Assembly (NCBI GenBank): GCA_050008575.1
Contig: JBEKMJ010000016.1
Span: 1 to 64,000, forward strand
Direction: 5' to 3'
Length of the DNA stretch: 64,000 nucleotides
Source of the DNA: Bog-159 sp050008575
Lineage (GTDB): Bacteria; Acidobacteriota; Terriglobia; Bryobacterales; Bryobacteraceae
Part shown: positions 16,536 to 24,523 of the stretch, one piece after another
Layout of the letters: each line of letters opens with the position of its first letter
How positions within the stretch are numbered: position 1 is the first letter of the stretch
Notes under the pieces: generated by a model
The model's database searches: none
Told to the model about the DNA's origin: nothing
Seen by the model: only the letters and a program-made list of their open reading frames with translations
Position numbers and translations under genes: made by a program

Positions 16536-18023
16536 TTAAACCAGCGCCGAGAGCTTTTCCGCAACGCTCCTCAGGGCTTCGGATTGGGCGCACAGTTGCT
16601 TGCCTGCGGCAGCGTTCTCTTCGGCATTCGCAGCGGTGGTTTGGGTCACTTGGTCGATTTGGACCAGCGCGCGTGCGATCTGCTCGATGCCTTTGGACTG
16701 CTCCTGCCCGCCGGTATTGACTTGACCGATCAATCCTTTCACTTGGGCAGCGCTTTCCGTGATGGCGCGGATGGCCTCGGCGACCTGATCCAACTTGGCG
16801 GTGCCTTCGCGTGACCGCGTAATCGATTCCTCAATCAATGTGGCAGTGTCCTGGGCGGCTTGGGCGGAGCGTTGCGCCAGGTTGCGGACCTCATCGGCCA
16901 CGACCGCGAAACCCATGCCCGCTTCGCCGGCGCGCGCGGCTTCCACCGCGGCATTCAACGCCAGGATATTGGTTTGAAACGCAATTTCATCGATCACTTC
17001 GATGATCTGTGAGATCTTGGCGCTGGAGACGTTGATGGCGCGCATGGACTCGATCATCTGTCCCAGACTTTGGTTCGCCTCGCCGACCTGCTGGTTGACC
17101 TGCTCGGTGGCCCGCGACGCGGTTTGGCAATGCCCGGCATTGCTGCGTGTCGTCGAGTGCACCTGCTCCGTGGAGGCCGAGGTTTCCTCTAATGAGGCGG
17201 CTTGCTCGCTGGCGCCCTGGGCGAGAGACTGGCTGCTGGCGTCAAGCTGGCGAGCAGCATCGGTCACTTGGCCGCTCATGGCCGCCATATCACCGGCGAA
17301 TTGGCGCAAGACTCGATTTACCCCGCGCACGATCCACTGCACTGCGCACCCCGCCAGGAGGCATAGGGCGATAAGAACGTACGCAACCACGCGGCTGCCG
17401 GATACGCGCGCCTGAGAGTCCCGGCCGGACGCGTCCAAGAGTTCCTGCTGCTGGACCGCAAGCAAATTGGCGGCCTTATCCATGGTCTCAATCAGAGGAT
17501 AGATCTTATCCAGCATGATCTCATGGGCCGCCGTGTAATCGTGTCCGGCCATGAGTTTCAGGTACTCCTGGTAAAGCGCCAGCCATGCCGCGACTCCGGC
17601 TTCCATGGTCTGCACAGCTTGCTTCCCCGAGGCGCCGGCGACCAAAGGGCGCAACTGCGCCACCAGCGCTCCCAGCCGGGTAGCCACGGCTTCGAACTGT
17701 TGTCTCTGGGTGTCTACGCTGTCCTGGGTGTGGCAAGTGCCGCACGTGGACGTGGCGCTGCCCTGGCGCGTATCCAGCCGGCCGATGATGGTGTTGGTCA
17801 GCGAGATCTCCACCTTACCCGCGTCGGCGCGCATCTCCTGGAAACCGGCCTGTAGTTCTCCAACCAGCCGCAGCTTTTTCGCCGTCCCGTTGATGGCTGC
17901 ATCCAAGGCGGTGCCCAGCCCCCCGATAGCGGTGAGGGAGGAATAGCTTAATCCCAGCACCAAAGCCAGCACCGTAGCGAAGGCCAGCAGCAGTCTTACA
18001 CTGATTTTCTTGGTCGCGTTCAT
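16536..18023 (-). CDS. Methyl-accepting chemotaxis protein with a periplasmic c-type heme motif
   Basis: 495 residues from the ATG at 18023; the upstream open frame is repeat sequence. An N-terminal membrane helix is followed by a four-helix-bundle-like periplasmic domain. That domain contains CGTCH (Cys94-x2-Cys97-His98), a canonical covalent heme c attachment site. A second helix follows (VVAYVLIALCLLAGCAVQWIV) and then a long cytoplasmic coiled coil with the signalling hairpin FQTNILALNAAVEAARAGEAGMGFAVVADEVRNLAQRSA. I infer a redox or gas sensor. No che genes lie beside it. Confidence 0.9.
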   Translation of the reverse strand: MNATKKISVRLLLAFATVLALVLGLSYSSLTAIGGLGTALDAAINGTAKKLRLVGELQAGFQEMRADAGKVEISLTNTIIGRLDTRQGSATSTCGTCHTQDSVDTQRQQFEAVATRLGALVAQLRPLVAGASGKQAVQTMEAGVAAWLALYQEYLKLMAGHDYTAAHEIMLDKIYPLIETMDKAANLLAVQQQELLDASGRDSQARVSGSRVVAYVLIALCLLAGCAVQWIVRGVNRVLRQFAGDMAAMSGQVTDAARQLDASSQSLAQGASEQAASLEETSASTEQVHSTTRSNAGHCQTASRATEQVNQQVGEANQSLGQMIESMRAINVSSAKISQIIEVIDEIAFQTNILALNAAVEAARAGEAGMGFAVVADEVRNLAQRSAQAAQDTATLIEESITRSREGTAKLDQVAEAIRAITESAAQVKGLIGQVNTGGQEQSKGIEQIARALVQIDQVTQTTAANAEENAAAGKQLCAQSEALRSVAEKLSALV

Positions 18024-18049
18024 CGCTCTGCACCTAAGATCGGCGGGAT

Positions 18050-18123
18050 GGCGGCGAAGTTTAGGCTTCGCTCGCCGAACAGCGGGCCTGCCAGGCCCGC
18101 GCAGGCTGCGAGCCTGCCCCACG
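18050..18123. repeat. Palindromic mosaic element, short copy
   Basis: Contains AGGCTTCGCTCGCC, GCGGGCCTGCCAGGCCCGC and GCAGGCTGCGAGCCTGCCCCAC. It lies between the chemoreceptor start and the metalloprotease stop. The centre of the GCGGGCCT word is GCC here instead of CGC or GCG. Confidence 0.75.
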
Positions 18124-18127
18124 GGGT

Positions 18128-20971
18128 TTACGGCTTGATTTCGTAGTCCGGCCAGCAATCCTCGGTGGGCTGCCAGGGGTCGGCCCGCCGATCTTCCCAC
18201 TGCTCTCCGAAAATGCGGATCTCCGCGCCACCCGCCCCTTGCGTGGGATTGAACTTGGGATCGAGAATCCGGGCGATCTGGTCGCGGGCGCCCTCCAAAT
18301 GGACCCGCGTAGTGCGATCCGTGGTGCGGGCCAGCGTGGCTGTAATCGACGTATTCAAGGCGCGCAGCTCGGCGCGGTAGAACGGCTTTTCGTCTCCGCT
18401 TGAGGCGAAGATCGCCACGGGGAAGCCGGCGGGCAACCCGGCGGGGAGCGTCGCAGCGGGTCCGTTGATCTTGGTATTTGCCAAGTCAAGATAGCTGCGC
18501 TGCAATTGCCGCCGGTAGGCGTCGATAGGCGCCGGCGGGCTTTCGATCTCGCGCCAGACGCCGTGCCGCACGGCGGCCAGGAAATCGGCGGGCTTGTAGG
18601 CCGCGGAGCCATCCAGCGCATCCTGCTCGATGAGCCGCGCGAAGCGCGCGCCGCTCAACAGATTAGCCATCACGGAGCGCTGCGCGTTGCCTACCCGGCT
18701 GATCGCGCCGAGAGGCTCGATGCGGCGCAAAATATCCTTATCGATGGCCCATTTGGGCGTGGCGAAGGCGTTGTCGTTGAGGAACGCCACCGCGGCTGCC
18801 TGGCGCGCGCCGGCCACCGGAGTGAAGATCACGCCCTCCTGCCCGATGTTTTTCTGTTGGGACTCGAGCCCGCCCACCAGCGCGGCGACATGATTCATCT
18901 CCAGGGTCCATTGGCCGAGCATGCGACCATACAGCTCGGACAAATCTTCGTAGGGATCGCCCTTCTGGGTGGTGGTAGCGGTGAGCATCATGCGCGCCAC
19001 GCGCTGCAGGTTCTTGACCCCCAGCGCGGTGGATTTCAGCGCATCGGCATCCCCTACGGCTTCGGTCAGTTCGCCCGGATCGGAACCGGCCGCGCCCGGC
19101 GTAGAGAAGCGGAACCAGGGTGTCCGATCCTGTTCGCGCGCCCATTCGTCGAGCGTGGGCTTTTCGTCATCGGCAGTTTGGGCAGCCGCGATCGGCGCAT
19201 AACCCCATCGCGTGGCCCAGACATCGTATGGTCCCACGGTGGGCACCAGATCGGCCACATCGATACCATCCTCGGGTTGCGCCACATAGTTGAAGCGCGA
19301 GTAATCCATGATGGACGGCGTGTGGCCCATTTTCTTGACCCACTCTTTGTCGCGCACCTTCTCCTGCGGATAGAGGGAACTGGCTTTCATATTGTGCTGG
19401 AAGCCGAGGGTATGGCCGACTTCGTGCGCGCAGACGAATTGGATGAGGCGGCCCATGAGATCGTCGGGGAGGGGCAGCTTCTGCGCGCGCGGATCGAGGG
19501 GGCCGACTTGCAGGAAATACCAATCGCGCTGCAGGTTCATTACGTTGTGATAGAACTGGATGTCCGCGTTCAGGATCTCGCCGGTGCGCGGATCGGAGAC
19601 GTGCGGCCCCACGGCATTTTCGATGGTGGAAGGCAGCCAGCGGATCACCGAGTAGCGCACATCCTCGGGGCTGAAGTTGGGGTCCTCCGCGGCGGTGGGA
19701 GCGGGTTTGGCGACGATCGCATTTTTGAAGCCGGCCGCCTCGAAGGCCTTCTGCCAGCTTTCCACACCCGCCTTCATGTAGGGCACCCACTTGGAAGGCG
19801 TGGCTGCATCGATGTAATAGACGATAGGCTTCACGGGCTCGGAAAGGGCGGCGCTGGGGTCCTTTTTCTCCAGGCGCCAGCGGGTGATGTAGGTGCGCTT
19901 GGGGGCGCGCTGTTCGTCGCGGCCGTAATCGATCTGGCGCACGGAGAAGTAGCCTACGCGCTCGTCGAACAGGCGCGGCGTCATGGGATGCTCGGGCAAT
20001 TTCACCATACTGTGATGCAGCACCACAGTGGCGCTGCCGGGCCGCATGCCTCCGGCGGTTAGCGGATTCTCCGTGCGCACGGCGCCGGCGGGCGTCGCCA
20101 TACGGGTGTAGGTGTGGGTGGATTCCACTTCGATATTTTCCGGGTACGGCGAGATGCGTTCGACATACGAACGGCTGGCGTCCATGGTACTGGCGTTGAG
20201 GCGCTGGCGGGCGCTCAGTTCGAAGACATCGCTGGTAAACAGGCGCGTGACATCGACGATGATGGAAGGCTCGTTGCCGGTTTCCTTATATTCTTTAGGT
20301 TCGGGCCGCGCGGTCTTCTTGGCCGGGTCTTTGGCGCCGGCCGGCTTCGAGGCGGTGTCTTTGGCCGGCTTGTCGGCTGGCTTTTCGGCTGGCTGCTCGT
20401 CTTTGCTCTCCTCTTTTTCCGCGTCGGCGTCTTTGTCTTTGTCTTTGTCCTTGTCTTTGGCGGATTCCTTGCCCGGCTCTTTGCCGAAGGCGGCGATCGG
20501 AAAACTCATGACGATGGTGTCGTTATTGGCGGCCTTTACGGCCAGCGAGATCGGCGTTTTCGGATCGGCCACGACTTCGTAATTCACTTCGCGGAGGTTG
20601 ATTTTGTTGGCATGGCGCTCCCAGCGGACCACCCGCTCGGATACAAACTGGCCGCCATAGCCCACGCCCAGGGTGGTGCGGGCAATCTGCGTGGTGAAGA
20701 GAAACTCTTTGTTCAGCTCGGTCTTGGGAATCTCGTAGTAGTATTTTTCCTTGACTTCATGGACGTTGAAGATGCCGGTCTTCGACTTAGCGTCTTTGGT
20801 GACGACTTTGTCGTAGGCTTGGGGCTGCTGCGACGAGCCGGACGAGAGCCGGCTTATTGCGCCGGTCTCCGCGGCGGCTGGGGGTTCGGCGGGGGTGGGC
20901 GGAGGATCTTGGGCTTCCAGAAAGAAGAGAGACAACAAGACAGCGATCAGGCCACGGGCGGCTACAGACAT
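18128..20971 (-). CDS. Large secreted zinc metalloprotease (DUF5117/DUF5118-like)
   Basis: 947 residues from the ATG at 20971, supported by GAGGAG a few bases upstream and a signal peptide (MSVAARGLIAVLLSLFFLEA). The zinc site HEVGHTLGFQH (HExxHxxGxxH, near residue 515) matches the metzincin-like motif, and SIMDYSRFNYVAQPEDG follows as the Met-turn region. An N-terminal DUF5118/5117-like region (FNVHEVKEKYYYEIP...) precedes it. Between them is a low-complexity linker of Lys/Asp/Glu/Pro repeats (20340-20490) including a KDKDKDKD run. Substrate unknown. It is separated from the upstream oxidoreductase by a repeat element. Confidence 0.9.
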   Translation of the reverse strand: MSVAARGLIAVLLSLFFLEAQDPPPTPAEPPAAAETGAISRLSSGSSQQPQAYDKVVTKDAKSKTGIFNVHEVKEKYYYEIPKTELNKEFLFTTQIARTTLGVGYGGQFVSERVVRWERHANKINLREVNYEVVADPKTPISLAVKAANNDTIVMSFPIAAFGKEPGKESAKDKDKDKDKDADAEKEESKDEQPAEKPADKPAKDTASKPAGAKDPAKKTARPEPKEYKETGNEPSIIVDVTRLFTSDVFELSARQRLNASTMDASRSYVERISPYPENIEVESTHTYTRMATPAGAVRTENPLTAGGMRPGSATVVLHHSMVKLPEHPMTPRLFDERVGYFSVRQIDYGRDEQRAPKRTYITRWRLEKKDPSAALSEPVKPIVYYIDAATPSKWVPYMKAGVESWQKAFEAAGFKNAIVAKPAPTAAEDPNFSPEDVRYSVIRWLPSTIENAVGPHVSDPRTGEILNADIQFYHNVMNLQRDWYFLQVGPLDPRAQKLPLPDDLMGRLIQFVCAHEVGHTLGFQHNMKASSLYPQEKVRDKEWVKKMGHTPSIMDYSRFNYVAQPEDGIDVADLVPTVGPYDVWATRWGYAPIAAAQTADDEKPTLDEWAREQDRTPWFRFSTPGAAGSDPGELTEAVGDADALKSTALGVKNLQRVARMMLTATTTQKGDPYEDLSELYGRMLGQWTLEMNHVAALVGGLESQQKNIGQEGVIFTPVAGARQAAAVAFLNDNAFATPKWAIDKDILRRIEPLGAISRVGNAQRSVMANLLSGARFARLIEQDALDGSAAYKPADFLAAVRHGVWREIESPPAPIDAYRRQLQRSYLDLANTKINGPAATLPAGLPAGFPVAIFASSGDEKPFYRAELRALNTSITATLARTTDRTTRVHLEGARDQIARILDPKFNPTQGAGGAEIRIFGEQWEDRRADPWQPTEDCWPDYEIKP

Positions 20972-21007
20972 GTCACACTCCTCGGATTGGTTAATGATAG
21001 CGCGCTT

Positions 21008-21200
21008 CGTGGGGCAGGCTCGCAGCCGGCTCGCAGCCTGCGCGGGCCTCGCAGGCCCGCTCTTAGGCGAGCTTAGCTCGCCGCTCAAGTGGGGCAGGAC
21101 TCCAGTCCTGCGCGGGTTCTCTAGAACCGCTCCTGGCGAGCGTAGCTCGCCTCCCGGCGGGTCTGGAGACCCGCCGCAGGCGTAGACGCCTGCCCCACAC
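21008..21200. repeat. Palindromic mosaic element, long copy
   Basis: Ordered words: GCAGGCT-CGC-AGCC (partly duplicated), GCGGGCCT-CGC-AGGCCCGC, GGCGAGCTTAGCTCGCC, GCAGGACTCCAGTCCTGC, GGGTTCTCTAGAACC, GGCGAGCGTAGCTCGCC, GGCGGGTCTGGAGACCCGCC, GCAGGCGTAGACGCCTGC, then CCCCAC. Words from the GGACTCC block onward match those at 45466-45575 in the same order, so this half is a distinct subfamily. Confidence 0.85.
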
Positions 21201-21205
21201 GGGAG

Positions 21206-22792
21206 TCAGACGCGGTCTTTCAGCATTTCGCGGGCGGCGTTGTAACCCGGCGCGCCCATCACTCCGCCGCCGGGGTGGGCTCCGGAGCCGCATAAATAGA
21301 GGCCGGGGATCGGCGTGCGGTAACGCGCATAGCCGGCTACGGGGCGCATGACAAACATTTGATCGAGGGCCATTTCGCCGTGGAAAATGTTGCCGCCGGT
21401 GATGCCGAAGCGGCGTTCCAGGTCGAGCGGCGTGAGCACCTGCTTGTCGATAATAATCGAGCGAATGTTAGGCACGTACTCCTCGATAAGTTCCACCACG
21501 CGGTTGTAGAACGGCTCGCGGGCTTCGTCCCAGGTGGTATCGCGCAAGGTGTAGGGCGCGTACTGCAGAAAGATGCCCATGATGTGCTTGCCGGGAGGCG
21601 CGAGCGACGGATCGTACATGGTCGGGATGGTCAACTCCAGCATGGGGCGATCGGACGGGCGGCCATACTTGGCGTCGTCCCAGGCGCGCTCGATGTAATC
21701 TATGTCTGGGCAGATGTGCATGGTGGCGCGATGCTGGGGGCCGGGCGCGCCGGGCATGGCGCTGAATTCCGGGAGGCCGGATAAGGCGAAGTTGATTTTG
21801 CAGGACGTGCCTTCGGTGCGAAACCGGCGAATGGATGTGACGAAATCCGGCGGCAGGGCGGGCTCGTCGAGCAGCCGCAGGAAGGTGACGTGCGGATCGA
21901 GATTGGAGGCGACCACGGTGCTTTCGATTTCCTCGCCGCCTGCCAAAACCACGCCGCGGGCGCGGCCTTCGCGGACGAGGATTCTTTCGACCGCCGCGTT
22001 GGTGCGAACGACCGCCCCGTGGCTGCGCGCAGCACTGGCGATGGCCTCGGAGACCGCGCCCATGCCGCCGCGCACGAAGCCCCACAATCCGCGATGCCCG
22101 GCCACGCTGCCCATCACATGATGCATCAGGATATAGGCCGTCCCTTGGGAGCGCGGGCCGCCGTTGGCGCCGATCACGCCGTCGGTGGCCAGAGTGACTT
22201 TCAGCTCCGGCGATTCGAACCACTCATCTAGTAACTCAGCGGCGCTTTGGGTGAAGATCTTGACCAGCGCGACGATATCGGCGGGCGCCAGCTTGCGCAG
22301 ACGGCCGGCGAGTTTGAGATGTTCGATCAGGTCGCCCACTCCGCGCGGCGGGAATTGCGGCGGGGTGGTAAGCAGGAGAGACTCGACCACCTGGGAGAGG
22401 CGCTCGAGCTGCGCCTCGAAGGCGGGATAGACTTCCGCGTCGTGTTTGGAAAATTTCGCGATTTCTTCCAGCGTCTTGCGGCCATCCTGCCACATGAAGA
22501 AGCAGCGGCCGTCGGGGAAGGGAGAGAAGAAGGCGGGATCTTTGGCATCCACTTGATAGCCGAAGCGCGGCAGGTCGAGATCGCGGATGATGCGCTCCTG
22601 GAGAAGGCTTGTCAGATAAGATGCGGTGGAAACGCGGTAGCCCGGCCAGATCTCTTCGGTGACGGCGCAACCGCCGACTAACTCGCGGCGCTCGAGGACC
22701 AGGGTCTTGCGGCCGGCGCGCGCGAGATAAGCGGCGGTGACCAGGCCGTTGTGGCCGCCGCCTATGATGATGGCGTCGTATCGTTGTGGCAT
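21206..22792 (-). CDS. FAD-dependent phytoene-desaturase-like oxidoreductase
   Basis: 528 residues. The N-terminal dinucleotide fold is YDAIIIGGGHNGLVTAAYLARAGRKTLVLERRELVGG (GxGxxG plus the acidic ribose-binding Glu). The C-terminal FAD motif is PGLYLCGSGAHPGGGVMGAPGYNAAR, as in CrtI/PYROXD2-type amine or carotenoid oxidoreductases. No phytoene synthase or other carotenoid gene adjoins it, so a carotenoid role is not supported; the substrate is open. It starts 9 bases after the gamma-glutamyltransferase stop and is probably in one transcript with it and glgB. Confidence 0.87.
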   Translation of the reverse strand: MPQRYDAIIIGGGHNGLVTAAYLARAGRKTLVLERRELVGGCAVTEEIWPGYRVSTASYLTSLLQERIIRDLDLPRFGYQVDAKDPAFFSPFPDGRCFFMWQDGRKTLEEIAKFSKHDAEVYPAFEAQLERLSQVVESLLLTTPPQFPPRGVGDLIEHLKLAGRLRKLAPADIVALVKIFTQSAAELLDEWFESPELKVTLATDGVIGANGGPRSQGTAYILMHHVMGSVAGHRGLWGFVRGGMGAVSEAIASAARSHGAVVRTNAAVERILVREGRARGVVLAGGEEIESTVVASNLDPHVTFLRLLDEPALPPDFVTSIRRFRTEGTSCKINFALSGLPEFSAMPGAPGPQHRATMHICPDIDYIERAWDDAKYGRPSDRPMLELTIPTMYDPSLAPPGKHIMGIFLQYAPYTLRDTTWDEAREPFYNRVVELIEEYVPNIRSIIIDKQVLTPLDLERRFGITGGNIFHGEMALDQMFVMRPVAGYARYRTPIPGLYLCGSGAHPGGGVMGAPGYNAAREMLKDRV

Positions 22793-22801
22793 GTCTGTTT
22801 G

Positions 22802-24475
22802 TCAGTAAGCGTCCGCAAAGCCGAAGAGCGCCGGCGTCTCGATGGCGCGCCAGGCGCCGGTCTCCGCGTTCACCGCGCCGACTACCGCGGTTCCCTTGAG
22901 TATAAGTACGTCGAGCCTCGATTTGCTCTCGGTCTTGATTCCGGCGGCTGCGAGGTTCTTGAGAAAATCCGGCGGGTAGGCGCCTTCCGGGAGAAACTGC
23001 GTCCGATGCAGGGCGGTTTCGCCGGCTTTGGGGGCGTGGTAGTTGTAGAGCAGCGGCGGCGCTTCCATGACCGTTTGCAGATCGAGGCGATTGCCGAACG
23101 TGCCGAGCAGGATGCGCACGGTCTCGGCGAGCAGCGAACTGCCTACCGACGCGATGGCCATGACCGGCTTGGCATCCTGCATCACGATGACGGGCGCCAT
23201 GTCGTTCGGCAGGCGATCGCCCGGATGGATGGCGGCCAGGATCGATTGTTGGAAGCCGGCGGGATCGGGAACCGGTATGCCGCCGACGACGATTCCCGTG
23301 GTGCCCCAATTCACTGTGTTGATGCTGTGTACCAGGGCGGCGACATTGCCGTATCGATCGGCGACGACGATGGCGGCGCTATGACGGGGCGGATTGATTT
23401 CCTGGAGGCCATGCTGGCGACGGAGCTCGGCGGCTACGCCGCGGCTGTACGGGCCGAGCTCGACGAATTGGAGCAGCGCGGAGAGATCGCGGAAGGTGGT
23501 CCAGTCTTTGAAGTAGGGCTGGGCGCGGTCGAGTTTCATTTCTTCGATCAGGTTTAAGGCTTCGAGGATCTGCCGGCCGCCCTCGTTGGCGCCGGAGGGC
23601 GCGTAGACGGTGCGATCGAGGAACGTGGTGCTGCGCGGCTCGTCCCATACTGGGCGGTAGCGGCGCATGTCTTCGAGGGATGCCTGGCCGCCTTCGCGGC
23701 GCACGGCTTCGACGAAAGCGCGGCCCCACTCGCCGGTGTACATGTAAGCCGCGCCGTGTTGCGCGACGGCACGCAGCGTGTGGGCCAGACCGGCCTGGAC
23801 GAAACGGTCGCCCGATTTGGGTATGCGATCGGCGACGGCCTGATGCAGAAAGTCGCGGCCTTCCTGGGTGCGGACAAGATATTGCTCGCGGGTGGGAAAG
23901 TAATTGCCCAGGAGTTTGGAGACCGTGACACCGTTTTCGGCGTACCAGATGGCGGGTTGGAAGAGGCTGGCGAACGGCAATCGCCCGAAGCGTTTGTGCA
24001 TGGCTTCGATGCCGGCCATGAATCCTGGGACGAGAGTTTTGCGACCCTCCGCTCCGGGGGCTGCTTCGTTTGTGGGGATGGTGGCCGGCTTCGTTTCGCC
24101 CAGATAGGCGTTCCAGCCGGCGTCCAGGGAGTAGAGCTTGTGCGTGTGACTGTCGTAGTAGACAAGCTGCAGGATTCCTGCGTAGGAGACGTAGGAGCCC
24201 AGGGCGGTGACGATTTGGGTTAAGGCAATGGTTGACGCGGCATCGGCCGCGGTGCCTCCCTGCTTCAGGGATTCGATGCCGGCGCGGATGGCGAGGGGGG
24301 AGAGTGTGGCGGATATAAGGGCGGAGCGGCCTTCGACGGGCCGGATTTTTGAGGGGAAGACGGTTTGTTCCTGAGCTTCGGCTTGGGCTTTGGCGGCGGG
24401 GGGCCAGTTGGCTGGGGATAGGTTGGCGGCTATCGCCATAGTTGTGCAGGTTAAGAAGATAAGTAACATGGTCAT
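22802..24475 (-). CDS. Gamma-glutamyltransferase-family protein with a Ser at the cleavage site
   Basis: Ntn-hydrolase homologue of 557 residues from the ATG at 24475, with a signal peptide (MTMLLIFLTCTTMAIAA). The large-subunit region is recognisable (AIRAGIESLKQGGTAADAASTIAL, LVPGFMAGIEAMHKRFG). Where normal enzymes have the autocatalytic Thr-Thr-His before (S/A)VVD, this protein reads RHSAAIVVADRYGN near residue 366. By position the nucleophile would be Ser, and the GSG oxyanion segment is also changed (WGTTGIVVGG). It could be an active Ser variant or a non-classical member. It lies between glgB and the FAD oxidoreductase. Confidence 0.82.
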   Translation of the reverse strand: MTMLLIFLTCTTMAIAANLSPANWPPAAKAQAEAQEQTVFPSKIRPVEGRSALISATLSPLAIRAGIESLKQGGTAADAASTIALTQIVTALGSYVSYAGILQLVYYDSHTHKLYSLDAGWNAYLGETKPATIPTNEAAPGAEGRKTLVPGFMAGIEAMHKRFGRLPFASLFQPAIWYAENGVTVSKLLGNYFPTREQYLVRTQEGRDFLHQAVADRIPKSGDRFVQAGLAHTLRAVAQHGAAYMYTGEWGRAFVEAVRREGGQASLEDMRRYRPVWDEPRSTTFLDRTVYAPSGANEGGRQILEALNLIEEMKLDRAQPYFKDWTTFRDLSALLQFVELGPYSRGVAAELRRQHGLQEINPPRHSAAIVVADRYGNVAALVHSINTVNWGTTGIVVGGIPVPDPAGFQQSILAAIHPGDRLPNDMAPVIVMQDAKPVMAIASVGSSLLAETVRILLGTFGNRLDLQTVMEAPPLLYNYHAPKAGETALHRTQFLPEGAYPPDFLKNLAAAGIKTESKSRLDVLILKGTAVVGAVNAETGAWRAIETPALFGFADAY

Positions 24476-24481
24476 AGAAGT

Positions 24482-24523
24482 TGGCGGCCTACGAGGCCGC
24501 CGCAGGCTACGAGCCTGCCCCAC
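24482..24523. repeat. Palindromic mosaic element, minimal copy
   Basis: Two words only: GGCGGCCT-ACG-AGGCCGCC and GCAGGCT-ACG-AGCCTGCCCCAC. It fills the 48-base gap between glgB and the gamma-glutamyltransferase start. Confidence 0.8.

Noticed and set aside
18506..20062. Long open frame antisense to the metalloprotease (and similar antisense frames at 43574-46291 upstream part, 46361-48466 and 47862-49907)
   Set aside because: They lie opposite strongly supported genes and result from high GC; sequence has no protein-like features.
21206..22792. Carotenoid biosynthesis cluster around the phytoene-desaturase-like gene
   Set aside because: No phytoene synthase, cyclase or other crt gene nearby; neighbours are glgB and a GGT homologue.
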